A DNA stretch of 13,118 bases from contig CALCSX010000389.1 in assembly GCA_937894165.1 (NCBI GenBank), positions 1 to 13,118 on the forward strand. The letters run 5' to 3'. Within the stretch, counting starts at the first letter, position 1. Each line of letters begins with the position of its first letter. The position numbers were made by a program, and so were the translations under genes. Under the pieces are notes generated by a model. It ran no database searches. It was not told the DNA's origin and saw only the letters and a program-made list of their open reading frames with translations. The DNA comes from an uncultured Saprospiraceae bacterium. Its GTDB lineage: Bacteria > Bacteroidota > Bacteroidia > Chitinophagales > Saprospiraceae. Below are positions 1 to 6,240 of the stretch, piece by piece.

Positions 1-99
1 CCGCGTGAGCTACCCGTAGGACTCGGTGCCAAGCTGCGTAACGAAGTGGAGCGGGCGCAGGTACGGAACTCCGGAGGACAGCGACCTGACCTAAGTTAA
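1..99. repeat. GC-rich island, possible degenerate copy of the dispersed repeat seen at 4181-4282 and 12984-13075
   Basis: This stretch is clearly richer in G and C than its AT-rich surroundings. Read on the minus strand it loosely resembles the GC-rich repeats near 4.2 kb and 13.0 kb. The shared pattern is a GCGTAgCGaAG-like block, then GTACGgA and CCGaG-like blocks, then ACAGCGA. The match is partial and was aligned by eye. An alternative is the 3' end of a plus-strand gene, since frame 1 is open from base 1 to a TAA at 97-99, but the 32 residues match nothing I know. Neither reading is secure. Confidence 0.35.
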
Positions 100-108
100 T
101 ATCTATTT

Positions 109-171
109 AATCGCAGCAAAAAATCCCAAATACTTCGAAAACCTTGTCTTTAGAATTCTCTTTTCAGCAAG
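109..171 (+). repeat. Copy A of an imperfect inverted repeat flanking the hemoglobin-aroQ segment
   Basis: Two adjoining blocks here recur in reverse complement just downstream of recQ. Block 111-134 (cgcagcaaaaaatcccaaat and following bases) matches the complement of 1510-1532. Block 133-171 (containing CCTTGTCTTT and a TTCAGC-like end) matches the complement of 1412-1450 with about six mismatches. In this copy the blocks are adjacent; in the other copy they are separated by about 59 bases. No protein is encoded. Confidence 0.6.
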
Positions 172-239
172 ATCGAATTTGTTGATAATCTAAGAACAAC
201 AAGAATCACATTGAGAATATTAACCGGTCAGGGCACGCC

Positions 240-623
240 CTAAATCAAACCCTTCCTTCCTATCTTATGCACCATTAACTGCCCCATCGACATGGCTCTG
301 CTCTTCGCCTCCTCTGCCCTCTCTCCCTCAAAATGCTCGTCAATAGTCTCGTGCCAAAGCTTCATCCAGCGCTCAAAATGCTCCTGCTTCAATGGCTCCT
401 GCTTGTTGATTTCAATGTGCTTGATCATGGGATTACCGCGATAGCTGACCTGATCGAGTAGAATTGACTCCCAAAAGCTGTACATTATCGGCAAATGACT
501 GTCCCAGTTGACCTGCATCACTTCGGTAAAAATGTAGCCGATGACCTCGTCCTTCTGTATTTTCACGTAAAACGAATCGACAAGAAGTCGAATGTCTTCA
601 ATGTTTTCTATATCCTTGTTCAT
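240..623 (-). CDS. Group III truncated hemoglobin
   Basis: A single-domain heme protein of 127 residues, the usual size for truncated hemoglobins of group III, the type of Campylobacter Ctb. Ctb-like landmarks stand at matching places: Tyr19 in SFYVKI (B10 tyrosine, ligand stabilisation), His69 in MIKHIEI (proximal heme ligand, F8) and Trp86 in HFERWMKLW (G8 tryptophan). Family knowledge suggests a cytosolic role in oxygen, peroxide or NO chemistry; which one cannot be read here. The ATG at 621-623 is the natural start because the globin fold begins right after it. No Shine-Dalgarno sequence is obvious. The gene is 217 bases from aroQ on the same strand, with repeats between, so co-transcription is possible but not shown. 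Confidence 0.9.
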   Translation of the reverse strand: MNKDIENIEDIRLLVDSFYVKIQKDEVIGYIFTEVMQVNWDSHLPIMYSFWESILLDQVSYRGNPMIKHIEINKQEPLKQEHFERWMKLWHETIDEHFEGERAEEAKSRAMSMGQLMVHKIGRKGLI

Positions 624-695
624 AGTTTTCTTAAAATTAACAATTTATCAACAAAAAGTTATTGACTTCGTCGAACTTGGGTTTCGTAATGCTTC

Positions 696-719
696 AGCTT
701 CTAGCTTCTAGCTTCTAGC
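696..719. repeat. Tandem heptamer AGCTTCT, about 3.4 units
   Basis: Three exact AGCTTCT units and a partial fourth lie in the hemoglobin-aroQ spacer. A similar single unit (TAGCTTCTA) occurs upstream of recQ near 3772. Period-7 runs can change length by replication slippage. Confidence 0.8.
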
Positions 720-728
720 AGTGGAAAC

Positions 729-760
729 AACCATTAACAATTAACAATTAACCATTATTA
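729..760. repeat. Tandem heptamer run of AACAATT/AACCATT units, first block
   Basis: Period-7 units of the form (A)ACCATT and AACAATT run through this block. A second block with the same units lies at 803-838, just before the aroQ stop codon. The 42 bases between them are ordinary unique sequence. Confidence 0.75.
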
Positions 761-802
761 CGTACTCCCGCCCACGGATTCCTCTGAAACCAAGAAATTG
801 CC

Positions 803-838
803 ACCATTCACAATTAACAATTAACCATTAACCATTAT
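803..838. repeat. Tandem heptamer run of AACAATT/AACCATT units, second block
   Basis: Same period-7 units as 729-760, with one CACAATT variant. It ends directly next to the aroQ stop codon (840-842), so it would form the start of any 3' untranslated region of aroQ. Confidence 0.75.
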
Positions 839-839
839 T

Positions 840-1265
840 TCACAGCTCCTCCACAAAATAATTCAGCGCCATCATATAGGATTTCAAACCGAATCCCGAA
901 ACCAGCCCTATTGTTGTCTCTCCTATCACAGATCGTCTGCGAAAATCCTCCCGCCCGAAGATATTAGAGATATGTACCTCGATGACCGGCACGTTGATGG
1001 ATCTGATAGCATCTGCTATGGCAATGGAATAATGGGTATAGGCACCGGCATTGAGCAGAATTCCGTCCTTATCCAGTCGCCATTCATGCAATTTGTCAAT
1101 GATAGCCCCTTCGTGATTGCTCTGATGATAAGTGAGCTCCAAGCTAGGATATTCCTGCTGTATCCTCTCGAAGAAATCACCAAAAGTGGTATTACCGTAT
1201 ATATGAGTCTCTCGCTCACCCAAAAGATTGAGGTTTGGTCCATTGATGATCCCGATTCGCTTCAT
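840..1265 (-). CDS. aroQ: 3-dehydroquinate dehydratase, type II
   Basis: This cytosolic enzyme dehydrates 3-dehydroquinate to 3-dehydroshikimate, step three of the shikimate pathway to aromatic amino acids. The 141-residue length is normal for the small dodecameric type II family. The N-terminal signature IINGPNLNLLGERE (residues 6-19) is intact, followed by Arg18 and the catalytic Tyr23 in HIYG. Further family residues are Asn72 and His78 in LNAGAYTHYS, catalytic His98 in EVHISN, and the arginines of GREDFRRRSV (104-113) that bind substrate. The ATG at 1263-1265 places the signature at the usual distance from the start. Other shikimate genes are absent nearby, which is normal. No broken or missing active-site residue was seen. 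Confidence 0.96.
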   Translation of the reverse strand: MKRIGIINGPNLNLLGERETHIYGNTTFGDFFERIQQEYPSLELTYHQSNHEGAIIDKLHEWRLDKDGILLNAGAYTHYSIAIADAIRSINVPVIEVHISNIFGREDFRRRSVIGETTIGLVSGFGLKSYMMALNYFVEEL

Positions 1266-1411
1266 AATAACAATTAAATATTTTAGTATTCTTTTTTCAG
1301 GTTTGTCGACCTAATTAATTTTTTGTGTCCAATATTTTGCTAGTAGAAATACACTCCAATCCTTTTAACTGCTGATTAGTTAATGTCCGCACGATAACTA
1401 ACTATTTCAAA

Positions 1412-1533
1412 CTCGCTGATAAGAAAATTCCAAAGACAAGGCTTTCGAAGAATTTGAATCCAAGGAGTTTATAAAAGATAAATGACTGATTCAAATACAA
1501 GAATAACGCAGTATTTGGGGTTTTCTTGCAGCG
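1412..1533 (-). repeat. Copy B of the inverted repeat, split by a palindrome-bearing insert
   Basis: The complement of 1412-1450 matches 133-171, and the complement of 1510-1532 matches 111-134. Between them lie about 59 bases (1451-1509) absent from copy A. That extra piece has a perfect 9-base inverted repeat, ATTTGAATC at 1452-1460 and GATTCAAAT at 1488-1496. Copy B ends two bases before the recQ stop codon. The 13-mer taacgcagtattt (1504-1516) also recurs, complemented, at 6841-6853. Confidence 0.6.
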
Positions 1534-1534
1534 A

Positions 1535-3733
1535 CTAATTTGCCATATCCGATAAAAATTTTATCCTCACCAACTTAATTTCATCCTCGGTAATATCCTC
1601 TTCCTTCAAAACCTTGTAAGCCTCTTGAATAGAATCATTTTCGGCTTCCATAAAATAATCAGCAATTTCCTCGCGCGCGTATTCATCCACGGCATCTTCG
1701 AGATAATAATCTATATTCACCTTGGTTCCGGCAGAAACAACACTGTACAACTCATCCATGAATTCCTCCATACTCAGATTGTTAGTGCTGGCTATGTCTT
1801 CCAGCGGTATTTTCCTATCAATACTTTGGATGATAGCTACCTTAATTTTAGATTTATTGGCAACAGACTTGATAACAATATCCGATGGGCGATCTATTTC
1901 GTATTCATCGACATAAGTGCTGATAAGTTCAAGAAACGGCTTGCTGTATTTCTTAGCCTTTCCAACATTCACCCCCGTAATATTCAGCATATCCTGCTCA
2001 GTAAGCGGATATTGTGTCGCCATATCTTCGAGGGATGGATCTTGAAATACAACATAGGGTGGCACATTATGTTTCTTAGCCACCTTCTTTCGCAGATCTT
2101 TCAACATACTTACCAATTGCTCGTCGAGAACGGATGGTTGAGGTTTTGCATCTTCGAAATTAGCCTCCTGCTCTTTGAAGGTAGAATTCAATGCCAACTT
2201 GATTTCAGATGGTTTCTGAATAAATTTTCGGCCTTTATCCGACAATTTCAATACCCCATAAGCCTCGATATCCTTCCACACATGATTCATCAAGATGGAC
2301 TGGTTGTATATTGTATTCCATAAATTGGGATCTTTGTCAGCTGCTGCGCCAAAAAGGCTTAATTTTTCTAGATTATAATCTTTTATTTTCTGAGTAGCTT
2401 TGCCTTGCATAAACTCTGAAAGGGTCTTGGTGTCGAATCTTTCGTCGGTCATTTCAATAGCTTTCAAAGCCATTGTAAACTCCTCTGTCAATTCTACTTT
2501 TTCTTTCGGATGTTTACAGTTATCGCAGAGATCGCCACATCGGCTTTCGTCGTAAATTTCTCCAAAATAGTTAAGGAGAAATAATCTTCTACAAGCTGCA
2601 GTTTCAGCGTAATTCATCACTTCCTGCAACAATTGAAAGCCCATTTCACGCTCGGCAACAGGCTTGTCACGGAGAAACTTCTCCAGCTTATGAATGTCAG
2701 ACGGAGCATAATACGCTACACATTTAGAATAGATGCCATCTCTTCCCGCACGACCTGTCTCCTGATAGTAGTTTTCAATACTTTTCGGCATGTCGTAGTG
2801 AATCACAAAGCGGACGTCCGGCTTATCGATCCCCATTCCGAAGGCGATAGTCGCACAAATAATATCTATTTCCTCCATTATAAAATCATCCTGCGTCTTC
2901 ACTCTTTGCTTAGCGTCAAGTCCGGCGTGATAGGGAGCTGCTTTGAAACCGTTTACATTCAGGAATTGAGCTAAATCCTCTGTCGCCTTTCGGCTTTGGA
3001 AGTAGATAATTCCGGAACTTCCTTTCATTTCACTAATCACCTGAACAATGCTCTTTAGCGTTTGATCTTTCGAGATTTTTGGTTTGATCTCGTAATATAG
3101 GTTGTCCCTGTTAAAGGAGGACATGAAAGTATTCACTGTTTTGAGCCCAAGATTTTTGACAATATCGGACTGGACTTTAGGCGTAGCGGTAGCAGTAAGA
3201 GCGATGACGGCGATATTGTCGTCAATCGTTTCTATCATTGTACGAATATTTCGATATTCCGGGCGGAAGTCGTGCCCCCACTCAGAAATACAATGCGCTT
3301 CGTCTACTGCTATAAAGGAAATCTTTACGGACTGAAACAATTCGATATTCTCCTCTTTGGTAAGTGTTTCCGGAGCTATATAAAGCATTTTGGTTCTCCC
3401 GGACATTATATCGGCTTTCACCTCTTTGATCTGAGTGCGATTCAGGGACGAATTGAGAAAATGCGCTACCGATCTATCCTGGCTGTAGCCACGAATGGCA
3501 TCAACTTGATTCTTCATCAAGGCGATTAGTGGGGAGATGATCAATGCTGTTCCTTCAGAAAGGAGAGCCGGCAACTGGTAGCACAGCGATTTTCCGCCCC
3601 CCGTAGGCATTATTACGAAAGTGTCTTGGCCGTCAAGCAGGGATTCAATGATTTCCTTTTGATTCCCCTTGAATTTATTAAATCCAAAATACGTCTTTAG
3701 TGATGATTCTAAATTTCTTGTCTCTGTCAACAT
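1535..3733 (-). CDS. recQ: ATP-dependent DNA helicase RecQ
   Basis: A 3'-5' superfamily 2 DNA helicase acting in recombination and replication-fork repair, 732 residues. Helicase motifs stand in order: Walker A MPTGGGKS (42-49), DEAH box (144-147) with the aromatic-rich loop ISEWGHDFRPEY (149-160), motif III LTATATP (179-185), FGMGIDKPDVR (298-308) and motif VI YYQETGRAGRDG (322-333). The RecQ zinc-binding cysteines are present at 381, 399, 403 and 406, followed by the RQC winged-helix region (about 410-515) and an HRDC domain (about 535-612). A further tail of about 120 residues, helical and acidic, extends past E. coli RecQ; such tails are known in Bacteroidota RecQ. Start is the ATG at 3731-3733. 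A -7 promoter-like element lies at 3801-3808. The gene looks complete. Confidence 0.97.
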   Translation of the reverse strand: MLTETRNLESSLKTYFGFNKFKGNQKEIIESLLDGQDTFVIMPTGGGKSLCYQLPALLSEGTALIISPLIALMKNQVDAIRGYSQDRSVAHFLNSSLNRTQIKEVKADIMSGRTKMLYIAPETLTKEENIELFQSVKISFIAVDEAHCISEWGHDFRPEYRNIRTMIETIDDNIAVIALTATATPKVQSDIVKNLGLKTVNTFMSSFNRDNLYYEIKPKISKDQTLKSIVQVISEMKGSSGIIYFQSRKATEDLAQFLNVNGFKAAPYHAGLDAKQRVKTQDDFIMEEIDIICATIAFGMGIDKPDVRFVIHYDMPKSIENYYQETGRAGRDGIYSKCVAYYAPSDIHKLEKFLRDKPVAEREMGFQLLQEVMNYAETAACRRLFLLNYFGEIYDESRCGDLCDNCKHPKEKVELTEEFTMALKAIEMTDERFDTKTLSEFMQGKATQKIKDYNLEKLSLFGAAADKDPNLWNTIYNQSILMNHVWKDIEAYGVLKLSDKGRKFIQKPSEIKLALNSTFKEQEANFEDAKPQPSVLDEQLVSMLKDLRKKVAKKHNVPPYVVFQDPSLEDMATQYPLTEQDMLNITGVNVGKAKKYSKPFLELISTYVDEYEIDRPSDIVIKSVANKSKIKVAIIQSIDRKIPLEDIASTNNLSMEEFMDELYSVVSAGTKVNIDYYLEDAVDEYAREEIADYFMEAENDSIQEAYKVLKEEDITEDEIKLVRIKFLSDMAN

Positions 3734-4180
3734 TTGAAAAATTATTCTTTGATGTTCTAATACTATGCTCTTAGCTTCTACTTTTAAACTCTTGAGAAGT
3801 CAAAAATATTCTTCAAGTCCCTTTTTAGCTTTGATTTGATTATAAATCCGGATATCTCACGGAGAATACTTAAAAATACTAAAAACTTGACAATATTTCC
3901 CCTCTTTTCCAAATTTTATTTGAAAACTTATGGTAATTAAATAAGAATGACGAATATAAATGGTAAATACCCTGATAATTAAGCAATCGTTAACTTTTCA
4001 GCCTACGAAAATATTTAAAATTTCCCGGATATATTTCTTCGGGAGAATTAAAGTTGTCTGAGAACGCTCTTTGTTTGATTGTATTTCGTTAGGAGACAAA
4101 AAAATCATAATAAAGGAAATAATTATTTGCCGAATGTAAATGTTATGGTTAGTGCTTAAGGATTTTTAAAGATTATTGTG
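3734..4180. other. AT-rich gene-free stretch upstream of recQ
   Basis: No open frame longer than about a dozen codons with a plausible start was found here, and no RNA gene is recognisable. It holds a promoter-like element for recQ at 3801-3808 and otherwise plain AT-rich sequence. It ends where the GC-rich dispersed repeat begins. The window gives no strong hint of a small RNA, but one could not be excluded by reading. Confidence 0.6.
3801..3808 (-). promoter_or_regulatory. Possible Bacteroidota -7 element for recQ
   Basis: On the minus strand these bases read TATTTTTG, a full match to the Bacteroidota -7 consensus TAnnTTTG. It lies 67 bases upstream of the recQ ATG, giving a leader of about 60 bases. 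No TTG or TTTG is found at the expected -33 distance, so the call rests on one AT-rich octamer. Confidence 0.35.
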
Positions 4181-4282
4181 AGGGGCCTACCCTGCGGGTC
4201 GCTACGTTTCAGGCTCGCTATTCGCTCGGTCCTATGGACTTCCTTCGCGGTGCTGCGGAACCTTTCACATCGCTAGGCCGGG
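4181..4282. repeat. GC-rich dispersed repeat, copy 1
   Basis: A GC-rich block in AT-rich DNA. It shares long stretches with 12984-13075: CGCTACGTT, CGGGCTCGCT/CAGGCTCGCT, TTCGCTCGGT and the 3' end CACATCGCTAGGCCGG. The middle parts diverge. CGCT-type tetramers recur within it. No open frame with coding character is visible. It sits at the left end of the repeat mosaic that leads to the truncated LytTR gene. Confidence 0.8.
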
Positions 4283-4360
4283 ATGAAGTGGAGGGAATTA
4301 ATTACGAATTAAAAATTTGGCCGGAGACGACCTTCCATAATGTTCTTAATTAGGAATTAA

Positions 4361-4406
4361 ATTATAATTTTCAACACATTTTAGACGCATAGCAGTGCGT
4401 CTCTAC
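4361..4406. repeat. Hairpin repeat, first copy
   Basis: The block carries a TTTTCAACACATTTT lead, then a hairpin at 4383-4402 with arms AGACGCA and TGCGTCT and a 6-base loop, then CTCTAC. The same lead, hairpin and tail recur at 4501-4520 and 4693-4712, where the stem is one pair longer (AGACGCAC/GTGCGTCT, loop GGCA). There is no T-run after the stem, so it is not a typical intrinsic terminator. Confidence 0.8.
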
Positions 4407-4564
4407 TGTCTGAACCATGATTCGCTTGATTTTAGGATTTCTTGATTTTACCTCCCAATTCATCCTTATGTGAATTTAATAATAATTTTCAACACATTTT
4501 AGACGCACGGCAGTGCGTCTCTACGATTCGTGTATTCGTGGCTAAAAACAAATGCCACAGGCAT
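4405..4564 (+). repeat. Near-identical direct repeat of about 160 bases, copy 1
   Basis: It starts at ACTGTCTGAACC and ends at CAGGCAT. It contains a GCTTGATTTTAGGATTTC block, a hairpin at 4501-4520 (AGACGCAC/GTGCGTCT), a GATTCGTGTATTCGTGGC block and half of an AATGCC..GGCATT palindrome. The second copy at 4596-4756 differs by about four substitutions and one inserted base. The copies are 31 bases apart. Confidence 0.9.
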
Positions 4565-4595
4565 CCCCTTTGCGCCCTCTGCACCTCTACGGTAA

Positions 4596-4756
4596 ACTGT
4601 CTGAACCATGATTTGCTTGATTTTAGGATTTCTTGATTCTACCTCCCAATTCAATCTTTATGTGAATTTAATAATAATTTTCAACACATTTTAGACGCAC
4701 GGCAGTGCGTCTCTACGATTCGTGTATTCGTGGCTAAAAACAAATGCCGCAGGCAT
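4596..4756 (+). repeat. Near-identical direct repeat of about 160 bases, copy 2
   Basis: Second copy of 4405-4564, with its hairpin at 4693-4712. The near identity over the whole length, including parts with no evident structure, points to a recent local duplication with a 191-base period. The short open frames that cross both copies are by-products of the duplication and not genes. Confidence 0.9.
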
Positions 4757-4757
4757 T
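4743..4757. repeat. Short palindrome AATGCCGCAGGCATT, copy 1
   Basis: Six-base arms AATGCC and GGCATT around a GCA loop. An identical palindrome lies at 4807-4821. A degenerate form (AATGCCACAGGCAT) ends the first 160-base direct repeat at 4551-4564. Confidence 0.75.
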
Positions 4758-4759
4758 CC

Positions 4760-4797
4760 ATCTGTGTTAAATCTGTGGAATCCGTGTAATCTGTGAG
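4760..4797 (+). repeat. ATCTGTG-type quasi-tandem repeat
   Basis: Four irregular units spaced by about 9-11 bases: ATCTGTG, ATCTGTG, TCCGTG, TCTGTG. It lies between the two AATGCCGCAGGCATT palindromes. No coding or RNA signal accompanies it. Confidence 0.6.
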
Positions 4798-4806
4798 CAA
4801 CCAAAA

Positions 4807-4821
4807 AATGCCGCAGGCATT
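4807..4821. repeat. Short palindrome AATGCCGCAGGCATT, copy 2
   Basis: Exact second copy of the palindrome at 4743-4757. The following 150 bases (4822-4975) are C-rich on the plus strand and keep one frame open, but the peptide is rich in Pro, Arg and Thr without any recognisable fold. Confidence 0.75.
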
Positions 4822-4990
4822 CCGAACCTCCCTCAGCGGAAATCCGCGAAATCTCCGGGAGACTCCTCATGCCAAACGCATCCAAGCCGAAGTCCCAAAA
4901 ACCCCAATCCCCTCCCTAACCCAAGAACCTGCCCAACCCAGAACCCGGAACGAGCCGTCAGGCGATGGTTACTGAGCTCCGTCGAAGTAA

Positions 4991-5506
4991 AGTGCTTTTG
5001 ACCAATATGCGATCCGTGCCTTTAAACTAAATTCTATCGATTACTTGCTCAAACCAATAGATGAAGAAGAGTTTGCAAAGGCTATTAATAAGTTCAAAAA
5101 TTGGAATTCCAATCAGTTTCCGGATCTAAGTTTATTAAAAAATATGATTCTTCAAACTGAAAAATCCTTTAAAAGCCGTTTTTTAGTTAAAATTGGCGAA
5201 AGAATCGTCAGTATTAAGACCGACGATGTCGCTTTTTTCTTTAGTCAAGATAAATCAACTTATTTACAGACTTTTGAACGGAAGAAATATATAGTCGATT
5301 TTACTTTAGACCAAATTGAGGAGGCTGTGGATTCGGCAAGATTTCATCGCATCAACAGAAAATACCTGACTTCACTGGAGGCTATCGGAGAAATTCATTC
5401 CTATTTTAATAGTAGATTAAAAGTCAAACTTCTACAGCATGATGACAATGAAATACTTATAAGCAGGGAAAAAGTTCAGACTTTTAAGGATTGGCTGGGG
5501 CAGTGA
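4991..5506 (+). pseudogene. 5'-truncated LytTR-family response regulator
   Basis: A complete LytTR DNA-binding domain (from about RFLVKIGERIVSI to the end) follows a linker and the last piece of a receiver domain. Reading in frame from 4991 gives SAFDQYAIRAFKLNSIDYLLKP. This is the typical end of a LytTR-type receiver, with the alpha-4/beta-5 segment and the conserved Lys-Pro. An in-frame TAA at 4988-4990 stands directly before it. The roughly 80 residues holding the acidic pocket and phosphoacceptor Asp are absent, and no frame upstream encodes them. Upstream DNA is repeat mosaic ending in CTGAGCTCCGTCGAAGT. The only near start is TTG 5045, inside the LLKP motif, which would give 153 residues. 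No sensor kinase lies beside it. It is most likely a decayed regulator; expression of the bare DNA-binding part cannot be excluded. Confidence 0.85.
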
Positions 5507-5604
5507 GGGGAGGAATAACATCCATCGCATCTTTCCACAATTCTAAGCCCCAAAAAGCCTCCCTCCACCACTTCCCAATTCCGTTTTTTTACCTAAATTG
5601 CTCA

Positions 5605-5619
5605 ACAAATAATATTTGT
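5605..5619. promoter_or_regulatory. Short palindrome upstream of the HD hydrolase operon
   Basis: Arms ACAAAT and ATTTGT flank a 3-base centre, ending 18 bases before the TTG start of the HD gene. It overlaps AATATTTG (5611-5618), a 7 of 8 match to the -7 consensus TAnnTTTG. It could be an operator over a promoter or chance in AT-rich DNA. Confidence 0.3.
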
Positions 5620-5637
5620 CATTAAAATCTTAAATCA

Positions 5638-6240
5638 TTGGAACCACAACTCTATCAACTCCAATCCCGCTACCAAAAAGCCATCCTATTCGCCGCCCGC
5701 AAGCACCAAGGTCAGAAAATACCCGGCACCGATCTGCCCTACCTTGTCCACCTATCCAATGTGGCCATGGAAATTTTGATCGCTTCAGCGACACTAACAG
5801 ACTTCGATGTGCCTTTCGCCACCACACTGGCACTATTGCACGACACTCTCGAAGATACGGATACAACTTATGAAGAATTAAGCGCTGAATTCGGGAAAAA
5901 TATCGCTGAGTCCGTTACTGCCCTGACTAAGGATCCGAGTTTAGAAAAGAAGGAGAAAATGATTAAAAGTCTCGATGCCATCAAAAAACTTTCTAAAGAA
6001 GTATGGATGGTGAAAATCGCAGATCGTATCACCAACTTACAAAAACCACCATCCCACTGGGACAATGACAAAATATACAATTACTGGAAAGAGGCTGTTG
6101 ACATACATAATCATCTTTTCATTTCCAACAATTACCTATCCCTCCGGCTCGGCCACCAGATTCAGGAATATCAGCAATACGTTAAAATTCCACCCGATAA
6201 TATTAATAGTGAAATCCCACCATCCCATAATTCCATATGA
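5638..6240 (+). CDS. Small HD-domain hydrolase, MESH1-like (p)ppGpp hydrolase family
   Basis: A 200-residue stand-alone HD hydrolase resembling the N-terminal hydrolase half of RelA/SpoT and the small hydrolase MESH1. Family metal and active-site positions are all visible: AARKHQGQ (19-26), His38 in PYLVH, His68-Asp69 and Glu72-Asp73 in LLHDTLEDT, and Asp129 with Asn133 in KIADRITNL. The family acts on nucleotides carrying a 3' phosphate or pyrophosphate, (p)ppGpp being the usual proposal, with Mn2+; the true substrate here is not shown. No synthetase, TGS or ACT domain is present. The start is TTG 5638, because a stop at 5623-5625 precedes it and no ATG or GTG lies between. The next gene begins at 6237 in an ATGA overlap, so the two are almost surely translated together. 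Confidence 0.88.
   Translation: MEPQLYQLQSRYQKAILFAARKHQGQKIPGTDLPYLVHLSNVAMEILIASATLTDFDVPFATTLALLHDTLEDTDTTYEELSAEFGKNIAESVTALTKDPSLEKKEKMIKSLDAIKKLSKEVWMVKIADRITNLQKPPSHWDNDKIYNYWKEAVDIHNHLFISNNYLSLRLGHQIQEYQQYVKIPPDNINSEIPPSHNSI

Noticed and set aside
1..99. 3' end of a plus-strand protein gene
   Set aside because: The frame is open from the window edge to a TAA, but the 32 residues match no known family and the DNA resembles the GC-rich repeat; kept only as a repeat with low confidence.
972..1277. Plus-strand open frame of 101 codons opposite aroQ
   Set aside because: It lies wholly antisense to a certain aroQ gene, has no recognisable domain, and is open only because of the aroQ codon pattern.
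1625..2323. Plus-strand open frame of 232 codons opposite recQ
   Set aside because: It is antisense to the RQC and HRDC parts of recQ, and the peptide is a run of Ile, Phe and His without a fold.
4442..4975. Short open frames across the repeat mosaic (4442-4636, 4691-4885, 4793-4975)
   Set aside because: They consist of direct repeats and palindromes and show no conserved domain; none encodes the missing half of the receiver domain.
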